Shown one piece after another: positions 22,331 through 35,300 of a stretch of 64,000 bases of DNA (its first letter is position 1; each line of letters opens with the position of its first letter). Under the pieces are notes generated by a model that saw only the letters and a list, made by a program, of their open reading frames with translations, was not told the DNA's origin and did not search any database. The translations under genes were made by a program, and so were the position numbers. This DNA comes from Gonapodya prolifera JEL478 (taxonomy: Eukaryota > Monoblepharomycota > Monoblepharidomycetes > Monoblepharidales > Gonapodyaceae), in NCBI GenBank assembly GCA_001574975.1, contig KQ965768.1, positions 195,641 through 259,640 on the forward strand, given 5' to 3'.

Positions 22331-24530
22331 TGGCTTTGTGGAAAAGTGGCGGGGAGGTTGGAGGCGTCTGTGGTGTGTGGGTGGTGGCTGAGATAATGTC
22401 GTTGGATTGGAGAATACTTTTGGACTCATGATTTAGTCGATGAGACGCAGTATTACTTTCAGACAATCCTATCAATTGCACTCCATTGATCTCAAAACTT
22501 CCTCTTACAATATAAGTATCCTTTTCGAATTCAAAAACGAGTCGCTTTCAACTGTTTTCATTTCAGAATTGACTTGGCTGAGATCAACCTCAGAGGATGA
22601 CCAATGACCATGAAGAGGTCAAAAGGAGATGTGTGCATTGATGGTGATTCGTGGGTTGGATTGGAGCTTCGCAAATTCCAAATCTCAATCCACAGTCAAC
22701 CCACTGATTTCGACCCGTCTCCGCTCGGCATTGGTGCTCTTCCTCACTTAATCTTTTCGCTATTGGGATATCTTTGCTCCAAAGCGGGAATCGGGATCGG
22801 AGCGAGAATCTCACTCCGCTTGGACAAGTGATTAGCGGTCGAAGCAATCTACGGCGACTCGTCCTACAAGGAAGAAGCAGCATGGATAGCTTTATTTTCG
22901 ATTCACCCCGACGGGTGAGTACAGAGCAGTCGTGTGGTGAGTACACTCGATTCTGTGTTCGGCAACTCATTGGACCGTGATTCACGCCAGCTCGCAATCA
23001 AAATCGATGAGGAAGCGGGAACAACGACCATCTTCGTCGTCTTTGCTGTTTCTTTCCGATTGGTCCGGGCGGGAGGTCATTTCATTATCGACGGTAAGGA
23101 ACCACTGGTTGATTCGGAGTTCCTTCTGCTCATTTGTCGTGAAAAAGGCAGACACTGTTCTTATATTGGCATATTGATTACCGTGAGACGCCCGCGATAC
23201 CGTGCCGGGGAGTTGGTAAAATCTCCAGCTAATTTAGCCATGAGGTGGGGTATGCAAATCGATATTGCAATATTCGAGCTCACTGCCATTTGTGATCTTA
23301 CAGACTACGCAAGCGCTCGTTACCATGGAGGTGAGGAACAGAGAATTGATCCGAGATACAGCGAACTCGCTGACTATCGGCATGGATGACAGATACTTTC
23401 ATGATGATCTGTAATGTCATGGGACGACCGCACGCTTGATCCTATTTGGATCGAGGATTCGCTGTAAGTGCGTATCAAGACGATCCACTGGTCCATTCTC
23501 TGTTTTCCAATTTGAGGAAAGCGGTTGGCGTACCCGCTTCCCACACGTTCTTGAGGGCACGCAGGCGCGGGGGCAGGAGACTCCGGAGCACCCGCTTCGT
23601 AAAAGTATTCGAAGCGGTTGAGGGTCAGAACTCGCCTTGGTGTTCGGTGATTTGCACCCACAAGCAGGATGTTTGCGAACTTTCTCAGCTTTTTTGCAGT
23701 AAGTACAGACTATCCGAGTACTCCGCCTCGTGTGACTTGAATTTGTCAACGTATTTGGTGGTAAAGTGAGTGGATCTTTATTATCATACTAAAGCTCACC
23801 GATCTCATATCTCTTTCTTTTCGTTGCAGAACAAATACATGAAAGCATTTACCCACTTTGTTGTCTTCGTGTCCGCGATTTCTTACGGGTTTCCGGACTG
23901 TTCTGATTCCAACGGGATTATATTTTCGACTCGTGCATCTTTGCCCTGGAGTGGTCAGTTCCTCAGAGCATCTATTGTGTCGTTTTGTCGGATTGTGTAT
24001 ACCATACATAGGTGGAGTTTAATAACGTGTGTTCCACACTTACATTGTTTTTTTGATACTTTTTGTTCAGGATGCTGGAGGGTCTCAAAGGAGAGGCCGA
24101 GTTTTTCGGGCTTGAAAACTTGATCGAGCTCAATCCGGCGGCCTGTAAGTTCGCCAAAGCAATGTGTCTGGACAGCAATATCAGCGAGGGCCAAAACGTC
24201 ATGAACATCGCGACGAGGGGATCTTGCAGTCCGCTATTACTCATCGACAAGAATAACCTGCCCAGCCACAAAGATCTAGTCAACCTTTTCAACCCCACGT
24301 TCCCATATGAATTCCATGTACCATTTCCAAAAGCAAGAAAAAGCATCCGGAGCATCAGGCAAAAACCGTTTTTACTTTGGGCAAAGCAATGTTCCCGCAA
24401 GTCACCAGCGCACAATTATGAACACAATTCGATGAATGCTGTCAGAGTGGTTTCCACCCCCCCGCCCCCCCGCGCATCTTCTCCTTCCTTTCATATTGGC
24501 TCTCCGCTTGCTCATAACAAGAGCAAGTAA
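22331..24530 (+). pseudogene. unresolved exons, one resembling a BTB/T1 (KCTD-type) domain
   Basis: No continuous gene can be read, yet several strong splice pairs lie on the plus strand. The best exon, 24071-24145, is bounded by a T-rich acceptor (TTTTTGTTCAG) and donor GTAAGT. It encodes MLEGLKGEAEFFGLENLIEL, which matches the end of the tetramerisation-type BTB domain (LLEEAEFYGL). An exon before it (after 23,830) has KYMKAFTHF and further upstream there is FVNVFGGK, both faintly T1-like. Near 22,850 another exon reads AIYGDSSYKEEAAWIALF, which I do not recognise. The frames do not join cleanly. It may be a decaying KCTD-like gene or two genes I cannot splice. Confidence 0.3.
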
Positions 24531-24962
24531 TGTTTTTCCTTCGCGGAGTCAGTGAGGCGTGCGCAACGAAGTGAAGCACGACCCGGCTAAACAACTCCGG
24601 GTAAACCCCAGGGTTTGGAGTGTGACACCGAGCGGGCGCTGCCATCCACTGCACCTACGCACGCTGGCGAAGGAGCCGTACACGCGAGAGTGGCGCATCC
24701 GAGACGGCGCTGAGTGGAAAAGAGACACGCGCGAGGACGGAGAGGCGGGCGGAGGGTCAAATCAACGAGACAGACACGGCAGACAAAGCGGTGATTTGAG
24801 CGAGCGAGAAAGAGATTCGCAGCGAGGGGCGCAGAAAACCGCAGAGAGAGAAGCGAGAGAGCGGAAACAAGGTGGGCGGGGGCGGGGGCGTCGTGGTGCG
24901 GGTGTTGGTGTGGTCGCTAATGGCGGGATGCGTGAAGACACCCCCAGAGACACGGACACGCG
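24531..24962. other. intergenic, purine-rich leader of the TTC5 gene
   Basis: GC- and purine-rich (GAGCGAGAAAGAGA-type runs) with no supported coding frame. Probably the promoter and 5' UTR of the next gene. Confidence 0.4.
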
Positions 24963-27751
24963 ATGCCCGCACCAGAACCATCCACCGCCACTGCCACGCC
25001 CACCGCCGCCACACTGCCCATCCCCTTCCACATCCCCACCGACCCCCCGTCATTCACGACACCGGCACTCGACTTCCCGTCCCACATCGCACAGCTCACG
25101 GCCCTTCTCTCCTCCCTCCTTCTTCTGCGGGACTCGTACTTCTCACTTGCGCCGTCCAACCCATCGTCACCTTCCCCACAGGCTGTGGTGGTGGGCGCGG
25201 TCGGACCTTCCAACCCAACGTTACCCTCCCCAGCACCTCTCCCCCCGCCCCCCGCCCCCCCCCCCCCCCCCGACCCTTCCACGCCGCGCGCCTTCCGCGC
25301 ACACATGACACTCCTCGTAGGCGACTCCGCCCTGGCCCGCGTGCGAGCAGCGGCGGCACTCGCGGGTGCTGCCAGGGCAGACTGCGTCCAAGTCGCAGCA
25401 CAGAGGTGTTTGGACAGGCTGGCGCAGTTGACCAAGCCGTATGCCGCGCGTAGGAGGGATAAGCGGGCGGAGAGTAGTGCACTAGGTCAGGGTGGAGCAG
25501 GCAAGGTTCCAGACGGGACGAGAACAATGACTGCCACGTCCGATGGTGCGCAAGGAGAAGGACACGGAGAGTGTTCCCCTTCCCCTTCCTCGTCCTCTCA
25601 CACACCCCCAGTCCCAGTCTCGGCGCCATCTCGACCTGGCTCCAAACACTCCAAACATTCTTCCAAACAACCATCCACTTCCACTTCCACTTCCACTTCC
25701 ACCTCCACCTCTACCTCACCGTCCGCCCCACCCGCCACCGCCACTGCCACTTCCACCGCCATCACCACCACCACCACCACGACAACAACACTCACACCAG
25801 ACACGCCACACGCACCGCCCCGCACAACACCCTTCGACCCGGCCCTCACGCCCGCCCAACGCGCCGCATATCATTACGTCCGCGGACGCATGCGGTTCGT
25901 GCTTGCCACCATCGGGGATGAAAGCGGCGCGGGGGGTCCTCCCGGGGGCGGGGGTGGTGGGGGTGGGACCAGCCTCGCAAATGGCACATCTACCACCGCT
26001 CCCACCACCGACTTGCACCTCCACCTGCACCTCGCCCTCGCGGACCTCTCGACATCCCTCCGGCTCGACCCGCGCCACGCCAACGTGTGGGACGCCGCAG
26101 GCGAGGCGTACTGGGTCGCGCGTGACGTGCGGATGGCGGTGCGGTGTTGGATCGGCGCTGTCGAGGCGGTGAGTGTGTTGGCGAGGGGCAGGGTAGCCCA
26201 GTGGGTCTTGGTGTGTTCGTGTGTGCTCACATTGCTTGCGTTCTTGTTCCCCACCCTCGCTTGGTTTCCGTTTCTCCCTTCCCCTCCTCACACCACAATC
26301 CCCCCATAAAGGAGCGCACGCCGCACACGCTGTGCGCGCTCGCGATGGCACTTAGGCACTTGGCGGTTTCGGGGGCGGCTGTCGCTTCTTCTTCTTCTTC
26401 GGCGGCGGCGGCGGCGGAATGGGGCGATGCTGGGTCCGCGTCGGCGTCCACGACCAACGCTCAGTGTGGCTCAATTCCCACTCCGACACCTAAACCCACG
26501 CAACCTTCGAAAACCAAAAACAAATTCAAAACGAAAACCACCACCACCGCCCTCTCTGAAGCTCCCGCCTCCGCCCCCGCACCACCCTCAATCACCACCG
26601 CGGTTATCGCCTCCACGCCGACACCAACACCAACGCCAACCCTCGACACCATCCTTGAAACGGACCCGACCCGCGCCGCTCCCGACGCCCTGCTGGAAAG
26701 GAGCCTGCAGCTGACCAAGGAGGCCGTGGGGATGGATTTGGAGTGCGTGGAGGCGTGGGGTGAGTTTGGGTTGGGTTGGGGTGGGTTGGCGGACATACCG
26801 AACTAATCACCCCCNCCCCCCCCCCCCCCCCCCCCCCCCCACTCACACCGCCTTCTCGTCGCTGTCCGTACCCTCACCCACCGCAGCCGGCCTCGGCACG
26901 ACGCACCTCCTGACGCACTTCCACCATCCCAACCCGCCACCCACATCGCTCTCCAAATCCCTCGCCGCGCTCGACCGCGCCGTCCTGCTCGCCCGCCGTT
27001 CCTCTACACCCGGGTGCGTCCTCGCGCCCCTCCTCGCCACGCGCGCGGCCCTGCTGGCACACACGGGACGTCTTAACGACGCCTCGCGGGATTGGCGCGA
27101 CGCGGCCAGTGCCGACCCCGCTGGGTCGTACGGCGTCGTGTGGCGCGAGGCCGTCGCCGCGGGTATTGCGAGGGCTCGGGCAGTCGCGGGGGTCAAGACG
27201 GGTGCAAAGGTCGGCGGTGCAGGTGTGCCCCCGTTGCCCCAGGGCGGACAGGCGGGGAAACAGGGGAAGGGCCGGATGGTGGTCAAGTTGCTCGCGAGTG
27301 TGCTCGAGGGCGGTGGTGGCGGGAGGTGAGACCTGAGTTGTGGTTTTCGCTCGCGTGGAAACCAGTTCCCTGAACGCACCCTCTCCCAAATCCTGCCTCC
27401 CTACCCCACACGCCGCCGTACTCAAAGATCTTTCTTGGCACTCGACGCGACTCAAACAGCCGGAATCATGACGATGTACGATGTTGCGGAGAACGCTGTA
27501 AAAGTTGGGGACGTGGTCGCGCTCGAGGGGGGAAAGTGGGAAAGTACCGAGGTCGAGGGTGTGAGTTTGCGCCGCGGGTGGGAGGCTGGTTCGTGGACGT
27601 CACTTAACCTGTTGACCACTCCCCCCAGTACAACCTGACGTACCCGCTCGTCCGTGCCGACGACCCCACGAAGCTGTTCGTCAACGGTGCCCAGGCAAAG
27701 GTCACCGTGGGAAGTCGGGTTGGAGTGCGGATTGAGAGTAGGGCTGATTGA
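24963..27751 (+). CDS. TTC5: TTC5/STRAP-like TPR protein with C-terminal OB fold
   Basis: Exons 24963-26168, 26312-26759, 26887-27325, 27428-27560 and 27629-27751 encode 782 aa, much longer than animal TTC5 (about 440). TPR blocks follow TTC5 order: HANVWDAAGEAYWVARDV, TLCALAMALRHL, LTKEAVGMDLECVEAWG, TRAALLAHTGRLNDASRDW. The end matches the TTC5 OB-type domain: KVGDVVALEGGKW, YNLTYPLVRADDPTKLFVNG. Human TTC5 is a p300/p53 cofactor and a reader of nascent tubulin that triggers tubulin mRNA decay, and the latter may suit a flagellate. Extra length comes from Pro, Thr/Ser and Gly low-complexity inserts. The intron at 26760-26886 contains a poly-C run with an unresolved base. Confidence 0.85.
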
Positions 27752-28075
27752 GGCGGGTGGTGGGTGGACAACTGTTGCTTTGAGTTGGTACCAAAAGTGT
27801 GATGATCCTGGTGGAGAGGTGAGAGGGGATTGCGGACTGTAGCCGTAAGATATTTGTATTTTTGATGCAAGAAGATGAGAGTAAAATAATGAGGTTGCCT
27901 AGTCATATTTTCTGCCTTCCGGGAGGAGGGTTTCGCGGTCTTCGCTTGGGCGGATATGGTGGACATATATTCACGACAACAAACCCGTGCAACTATGTGC
28001 TATACGCAAAACTCGATCGCGTCGAAATAAGCTATTGGGGACCACGGCCCCCGCCTTCCACACACTCTCAACCAA
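27752..28075. other. spacer between convergent genes
   Basis: 324 bp between two stop codons. It should contain both 3' UTRs. No other feature seen. Confidence 0.4.
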
Positions 28076-29590
28076 TTACATCACCACAACCTGGCCCCGA
28101 CTCGCAAGCCCCTCCTCCGCCAGAGTCCTGTCCAACAGCGCGCCCGTATACTTCCTGAAAACACCGCACGCCTTATCAGCACACGCACCCACACCTCATC
28201 CCTCGTGCGACCCCCGCACCACTCACTTCTTGGGAAACGTCGTCCCCACCACGACGCTCGAGCCGACCTGCGCCGACACCCACGAGGTGACGGTGCCTAG
28301 CGTGTCGTTGGCGGAGAAGGTAGGACGCAGGACCGAGCCTGAGGCGAGTCGGACGGCAAGTGTACACGAGGGGCCCAGAGCGGAGTTGGGTGGAGGGTAG
28401 GAGGATGCGGGGGGGGTGGTGGCTGGTGTGGCGGTGGCGACGGTTTGTGTGTGCTGCGTTGTCCACAGGAACGGGAAGTCAAGGAAGGGAATATGAAGAC
28501 AGTGGGGGTGGGGATAGTCGTGTGTTTGAAGGAATGGCAGAGTTTCGCGAACAGAGTTAGCATCAAGCACAAAGTCCTCGCCATTCCCATTTCCCACTGA
28601 ACATGTTTGTCCGTCCTTGCAACCTCAATTCGTCCCAAGAGGACGCAGTCCAAAGTTACGCAACATCATCAGACCTGAACAGTCCGGCTCATCCTTTCGC
28701 ATCACTCCGACAGCTCTTCTGGCCGCTCCATTTTGTCACCTCCAGCCCAAACCATCACACCGAGTTGTCGGAACCACGAAACTCACATTTCCACCCAAAC
28801 TCTTACCCCCAGCCAAGTCGTCAAAGCTCCCAGGAATCTTCTCTTCAACCCCAGCAGCGGCGTCTGAGCTTCCGCCCAGTATCGACCCAACAATGGACGC
28901 GACACCGCCCAGCACGTAACCGGCCGAGGACCCGGCAACACCAGCCGCGCTCGTTAGACCGGACACAGCAGCCCCTGCTGCTCCCGAAAGGACGGAACCA
29001 GGGCCAGAGGGCGCACTTTCGTGTTGCTCCTCCTGGGGTCCACCCAAGGTCCTCCCGCCCGCGCCCAAGTCCTTCCAGTAGTTATCCCCTCCTGCGCTCT
29101 TGGCATGCTTCTTTACGAGCGCCTCGAGCGCGCTGGGGTCGGCGCCGACGAGCTCGTCGATTTTGACCCCACGAGAGAAGACGGCGAAGGTGGGCATGGC
29201 GCGCACGCCAGCCTTGGAGGAGGCGGACGGTAGGTTGTCCACGTTGACGCGGAGGAAGATGAGGGAGGGGTACTGGGCGGTTTGAAAGGTGAGAGCTCAA
29301 CATGCGGGGTTGATCGGTCCACGAATATCGAAACACACACCTTGCCCGCGATTTGGTCAAAGTACGGACCAATAACCTTGCATGGCCCGCACCAGTCGGC
29401 ATAGAAGTCTACAATGACCTGATTTTTTCATTTCGTGTGAGTGGGAGGCGGGGTTACGGGGAAGTTAGTTAGTTAAGGTAATGCATCGGCAAGAGGACGA
29501 CGCTGCAAGACAACGCACTGGCTTTGACCTGGCAGCGGAGAGCTCTGACTCGAACGCGGAGTCCGAGGGAACTTCGCGGACAGAGGGCAT
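28076..29590 (-). CDS. thioredoxin-UBX domain protein
   Basis: Exons, complement of 28076-28154, 28227-28615, 28787-29272, 29341-29418 and 29519-29590, encode 367 aa. The N-terminus is a true thioredoxin: VIVDFYADWCGPCK (Cys34 and Cys37), LIFLRVNVDNLP, then cis-Pro in GVRAMPTFAVF. A Gly/Ala/Ser-rich linker (about 130-200) follows. The C-terminus (about 290-367) is a UBX domain: CTLAVRLASGSVLRPTFS, DTLGTVTSWV, TTFPKKKYTGALLDRTLAEE, GLASRGQVVVM. UBX domains bind the N-domain of Cdc48/p97, with an FP turn (here TTFPKK). This could therefore be a redox-active Cdc48 adaptor. Usual UBX proteins carry a UAS thioredoxin-like fold without the CxxC. The region between about 213 and 290 is unassigned. 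Confidence 0.85.
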
Positions 29591-30463
29591 GGTTGCGTGC
29601 CGGATCTGGGAGTGGGTGACCGAAGTCAGTGAAATTCATTTGATTTCTTCGTCGTTAATTCATTTCGGCGCAGACTATAACGTGGCTTTTCGGCCACTGA
29701 AATAATGCAAAAACAAGCAACTGTTTCGACCAAGGAACTTGAAGTTTTGTCCCCTTTCGGCGCATTACGAATTTTCTTGAACTTCAGTCTTTTTTGGTGA
29801 AATAGTACAATTTGGATTTTATTTGTGTTTAGGTGCAATCCCTGTTGGGAGACTGTCACCATTGGATTGTGTGGCGCTCGTCAGAAATGCTCTCGGTTTC
29901 AAGTGCAACTGCGTCTTATCCGGCACGCCGAAGCTCGAAGCTTCTTCTATGCATGGTGTGAGCTCCTCCGTGATCATACTCGGGGGCCCGGGGCCTCTCC
30001 GTCCTTCAGAATCGAGACCACATCATTGTACTCTGTGTTCGGTGTTCCCGTTGCGGACAGACAGGAGGAGAACTCCAGGAGAGATGTGACGAACTATCTA
30101 CGACATAATCTTTCCGCGATCTTCGTGACGCGATACTTCCGGCGGGGTTGTCTCCCTTGGCCGAAAAGTAAACCATGAAAAACCAAAACAGAGAGGTTTT
30201 GCGATTTCTCTCAAACCTCTAAAAACGTGAAAACGGTGAAAGTGAAGAAAAGATGAAATCTAGCGAGATATTTCATGGACTTTTTGCAAAATTATGCCTG
30301 GCCGAAAAGCATTGGGGCACGCAGACCATCAAGTACCTGTGATAATACATATGCAATTACAACGATACTACTAAATGCGATTGAAGCGAAAAATGTTCTA
30401 AACGGTACGTGGATATGCAAATGAACACTGTTCGGCTATCGCAAACAAACGTCTCGACACCTC
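29591..30463. other. AT-rich intergenic region, no gene seen
   Basis: 873 bp between two minus-strand genes. Open frames are short and lack splice support. It contains the promoter of the thioredoxin-UBX gene and the 3' end of the membrane-protein gene. Confidence 0.4.
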
Positions 30464-32063
30464 TTACTCAAGGACCCACTCCTCCATCGGTCTGAAATTC
30501 TCCGGGGCCACTCTCTGTGATCCCTTCCGTACCCTTCGGGATGAACCATCACCATATTTTCGGAGGCCGCCTCCAAAATTCAGTGCACACGCGATCGCCG
30601 TCGCTATGCAGCTGCCCAGGAGGATTGCGTTGAAAATGCAAAAGAAGCTTCCTACATCACGAATCAGAAAGAAAGTATCGACGCTGAATGGCACAATTGG
30701 CCAGAGCTTTGGACACGAAGAGTTCATTTGCATGCAACAAATCACTCCATTAACTCAATCACACTCACCTTTTCCAGCTGAACAACTAGAATTCCTTCAA
30801 TGAGTAAAGCGAGGAACAAGAAAACCACAACTGGAGCAAGCTTTTCACGTCGAACTGCCCAAATTAGCATGACAAGGCCACCGGTATAAATGACATAACC
30901 AGTCGTTGAGATGATCAAAAATGTTCGTGAGTAGGACCACCATGCATGAGATATAAAGTAGCAGCCCGCTACGACAGCAAAGTACACATTGACTTTGACT
31001 TGCACGACAAGAAGGGTGAAGATGCTGTTTGGTTTCAAAGATGCTTAACATTCTGCACACTGTATGCACCTCCCTAGTCCCTACGAGAAACGCTCACCTG
31101 TACCTCCACCGCATGCTACGATCTGCTCCGATCGTTTTAAACACCTTCCACTTCACCTCCCTCCAGATTCCCGGCAACATATGCCCTGGCCAACAAGGTG
31201 GAGCCCAGTGGCGACAGCTGTGACCATTCGCACAGGCTCAATCCGTCGACCCCAACTATCCAGCGATCTCAGAGTTACTCCGTCCAGGTACTGTGCGTAC
31301 CAAGATCCTGTATCGCTGGTAGACAGTGGTGTCGGGGAGCTCTCCATTGCCTCCCATATCCGATAACGATCTGCATCAGACTTGTCCGATATGACAACAG
31401 CAGCAAAGACAATGGCTGAGAAGAGTATGGCGCCATATACCTGTAGGTTCAGGTATTCTAATAAAATGTACTTCAGAATTTAAAGCAGAGGAATACGACG
31501 AACTTCAAAAATGTTCTCGGTTCTGATTGCATGTAGAGCAAGCGAAACGGAGTATAGTGCGGCGACAATAGACGCGATACTTATCACTGTCAACAAAATG
31601 TGAGATTTAGAAATGAGTCAAACCTCCTTGTACATACCAATTTCATGAGAAGTGTAGTCTGTTGCGCGGCAAAGAGAATTAATGAAGGAAATCAAAAATG
31701 GGAAGGGAGGGGGGCGAACTCGAAGACCTTACATCGAATCGATAGTGCCAACCGCCATGATACCAGCGAGATTTCCACAGTGACTGCGATTATAGTCCAA
31801 ACAACAAATGCGACGGACCATCGTCCTTTGCCAATTACGAATTTCCTCGCTTTCTTCCTCCAACCACCCTCACCCTTGCCAGCAGAGCTATTGGAATCCG
31901 AAGAACCGTGCAATTGGTTGGAAGACGTGTATTCAGTGGTCCCGAGAAGATCAACTTTGGTGGACGTTGTTTTTTGACGGGAGGTGTTGGAGGGCCAAGT
32001 TGGCGGAATGGATGATCGCTCCGGTAAATACGCCCAGGGAGGTGGGCGGACCGTTGATTCCAT
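30464..32063 (-). CDS. polytopic membrane protein of unknown function
   Basis: The start MESTVRPPPWAYLPE is followed by a basic segment and the first helix (WSVAFVVWTIIAVTVEISLV), then a 331-nt first exon ending at 31733 with donor GTAAGG. Further exons give helices ISIASIVAALYSVSLAL, VYGAILFSAIVFAAVVIS, IFTLLVVQVKVNVYFAVV, TTGYVIYTGGLVMLIWAV, LAPVVVFLFLALLIEGILVV and FFCIFNAILLGSCIATAIA. That makes about seven membrane spans. Between spans 3 and 4 lies a soluble part ending WKVFKTIGADRSMRWRYR. The tail is basic (SSRRVRKGSQRV) and ends MEEWVLE. The arrangement resembles a fungal family of uncharacterised integral membrane proteins. Exon joins near 31,200 are unresolved. Confidence 0.65.
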
Positions 32064-32323
32064 CGCAATCACGTGCAAAAACTTGCAGCGGGATCAGGTA
32101 AGCAAGTTTTTGGTGTAGAACCATGATCGAGGTGACGACCCTCGCCGTCAGGGTTGCAGGTTGACATACCCCGCCAAGACTTATTGTGGAAGCCGGAATG
32201 GTCGATGACGGGTCATTATTATTTCGGGACTAGTAAGTTACCTACGCGAAATACTCTCCGAAGTTTAGTGCCAAATTGTACTCGCGCTTTACATAAATAA
32301 ATAAATGCACCAATCAATACACT

Positions 32324-35300
32324 CTATTTCGTGAGTAGACCAAATGCAGAAGCAGCTTTCTTGTTTTTCGCCCACTCCTGCAATTTTTCTCTTGCCGCCT
32401 GTTTGATTCAAGGAATAATGAATACTTGGAAGGTCACAGCAACTCTTCATCACATACTAACATTTGCACCAACATCGATTAACCGATCGAAATGGCTCCA
32501 GTCAACAGTGCCAAAATCATCAATGGGAGGGCGAAGGTAAAACACTTCCAGACAAGAGATATCCGTTGTGAAAAAACATAATGGAAAACCGGCTGTCGCA
32601 AGCACTGGCTCACCGTTTTCCATCTGTTTCACTTCGAGCGCACGAGACTTGCTCGTTAGAAACATTATACGGCTCTCAATGCCAAGCAGCCCTGGCATAG
32701 TCTGGAATTTGGGGTCTCGAACACCCCAGATGTTTTGCCACAGAACAGTCCAGCCAGAGAGGCCATTCCATGTATCCCTGTTGACAGGGCGTTGGTCGAA
32801 CAAACCTCCAACTGCAACATTGTGAGTGTACACGAAATCAAGGTCGAAAGTTTTTGCCAGCACCACTCACTGTCAACGGCAAGAACCTTTGAGGCCCCAA
32901 ATTTCTGCATCGCACGCGCTGGTAACAAATCGAAATAACCACCATCCTTTGGTCCAAACGTGGTGAGACATAAAACCAAACGGTGACAGGACCGCTCCAG
33001 CTCACCATCAACATGTTACCGTTGTCATCCACCGCCGGTGGTAACAGGGCTGCGATGGACATGGCTGCTCTAACGGCGCGCCAAGCCGTGCCATGTTCCA
33101 TATACAAGTGTCGCGACTTTGTTATATCTTCAATTTTGGAAGTGTGGAGTACTTAACGTAATTCCTGATCAGGCGGGAAACGAGAACCCACCGACTGCAT
33201 TGCAAAAATATGGTATCCAAAAGTCCTCGATATACAAATCTTTGGGCAGCATCCGCTGCAGAACCTGGTTGAACTGCTTCCCTGGTTATCGAAGAGGTTC
33301 GAGTTGAGGGGGTAAAAACACCGTACAAGGATCAAGCATCTCACCCTTGAGAAAAGATGCAGTCGGAAGGGTGAGATCCATGATCATCCGCACCGTGCTG
33401 TTCATACGCCAGTAGAAGTACCGGAGCTTTGTCGTCGTGTCTTCGAGGCTTCCGTGCTTTGCGAGAAGCTTAAGTGCCAAAAAGCTAGAATGCGCGCACC
33501 AGAAGCTTGATTGGAAGCTTACGTACCGCACCAGTCAGAGCTCCGATAGAAGTGCCAGCGACAAAATCTGGGTATATACCCCGTTCTTCAAGAGCTTTTA
33601 GCACACCAATGTGGGAAGCTCCCTTGGCACCTCCTCCACCGAGAACTATGCCGAGGGACTTATTACTATGCGGCGATAAAAGTATTGAAGGTGCCTTTCG
33701 CAGCTCAGTAACCAGCGGCATTACTCACAGCAATCGTCGGGCAAGTCGGGCAAAGTCCGAACCCCTGTCCTTGGAAACATTGCCATGACCATCCCTCCCT
33801 CCTCCTGTATTGATATCCCACAACATTTTCAGCGGCTGTATATTTGCCTGGATAGGTTCAGGAAGTTTGGCGAAGAAGTCGTCGATCGCCGGGCGAAAAT
33901 CGGGCAGTTGGAGTTGCAGAGGGAAGTCGGGCATCATCATGGGACCCCAAGTGCGGTGAGCGTACTCGTCAAGGTAAGGCTCTTCGGGTGTCGATGGAAT
34001 CGAGTCCATTTCGATCTGCAAACACCGTGAATTTCATAAAAATGGGAGAGCGATATGCTTCCACTCACATGGAAGTGTCTCGATATCCATCGTCTCCTTG
34101 CAAGAAACTCCTTTGTGCTCCCAGGCCTGACTTCTCGCTTTTGGTGCAACAATATGAGCAACTTCCTGACAGCGATGGTTGCAGGAGGTAGTTCTTTCTC
34201 AAATTCGCCCAACGACGGACTGCCATCTCCCAAACACACATAGAGAACCAAATCCGCTTGCTGAGCGCATACTTTGGTCCACGCCGAGTCTGGCTCCCCG
34301 CTCGCTACCAAGAGGACACGAGAGCCCCGGTATTCGCGGTTGAGCAACCAGGTTTGAAGCCGGGCTTCTGAAGCGGCTTCTGTGGGCGCACCTCCTGTAA
34401 GTTGAACTGAGTCACGCTCGTCAAGAGTATGGACGAGTGACCCTTCCGAGCGGAGGGCAGAAGCGAACTTGCCAGCGAAGTCTGCGATAGGAACCTGACA
34501 GTACGCCCTTTAAACACAACGACGTGTAGTTTAACATGAACAGCAAAAACTCACTCTTCGCTCGACAGGAACCACGCCAATAACATGCACAGTTCCCTCC
34601 GGGTCGCTGAATCCAGTCTCCACGCCACTTCTCCCACCATCTCTTCCTCTGCTTCTCGCAGCCTCCTCAACTTGTACTGCTCGCTCGGCGATCACCTCAC
34701 TCACGGCCCTGCTTACGTCAGGAAACACTCTTGGGGCTGATGTAAAGAAGGATCTGAAAGCAAGAGGCAATTGAATCATGTGAAATGCACAGTGGCTTCC
34801 ATCGGAATACTGACTTCGGGAGGACTGCGACATGGGTATCACGGAGAGCAACGCACGTGGACCAATACCCGCGATCAATCAGCAGGGGAATCTCGCCTAG
34901 CGTGGCGCCGAATCCAAGCTCGGAAATACTGGTTGCACGAGTGCGGAAACCTGACACGGAATCTGACGGAGGAAGGAACCGGGGCACGATTGCAGATACA
35001 ACGGAAGGCCGGCGAGGGCTCGCAGTGAAGGTCGAAGAGCCAACAGAAATACGGCGAATGAGGTCGATGGACGAAGAAGGTCGTGGATCATGCTTTCCGG
35101 CACCAGGGCGTAATAAGAACGCGCTACGAAGCTTCAGCGTCGCAGCAGCTGCGCCCGGAAGCACGAGATTGGGACCCTCGTTGTCAGAGACATTTCCCGA
35201 TCCAGATCGGGCGAGAGAGCCCCAATACGAAGCTGAGGTCCAACCAGTTGGAACTGTGAATGTAGGGAAGCCGAATCGGAATGGTATGCTGGTCGTCCAG

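Noticed and set aside
25598-25849. Antisense valine-rich open frame
   Set aside because: It is only the complement of the Ser/Thr-rich low-complexity part of the TTC5-like gene.
26815-26840. Poly-C run as a biological signal
   Set aside because: It lies in an intron, contains an unresolved base and looks like a homopolymer with uncertain length. A similar case is at 8,861-8,880.
30000-30300. Short inverted repeat near an AGAGAGGTTTT motif as a transposon end
   Set aside because: The arms are under 10 bp and imperfect, within chance in AT-rich sequence.
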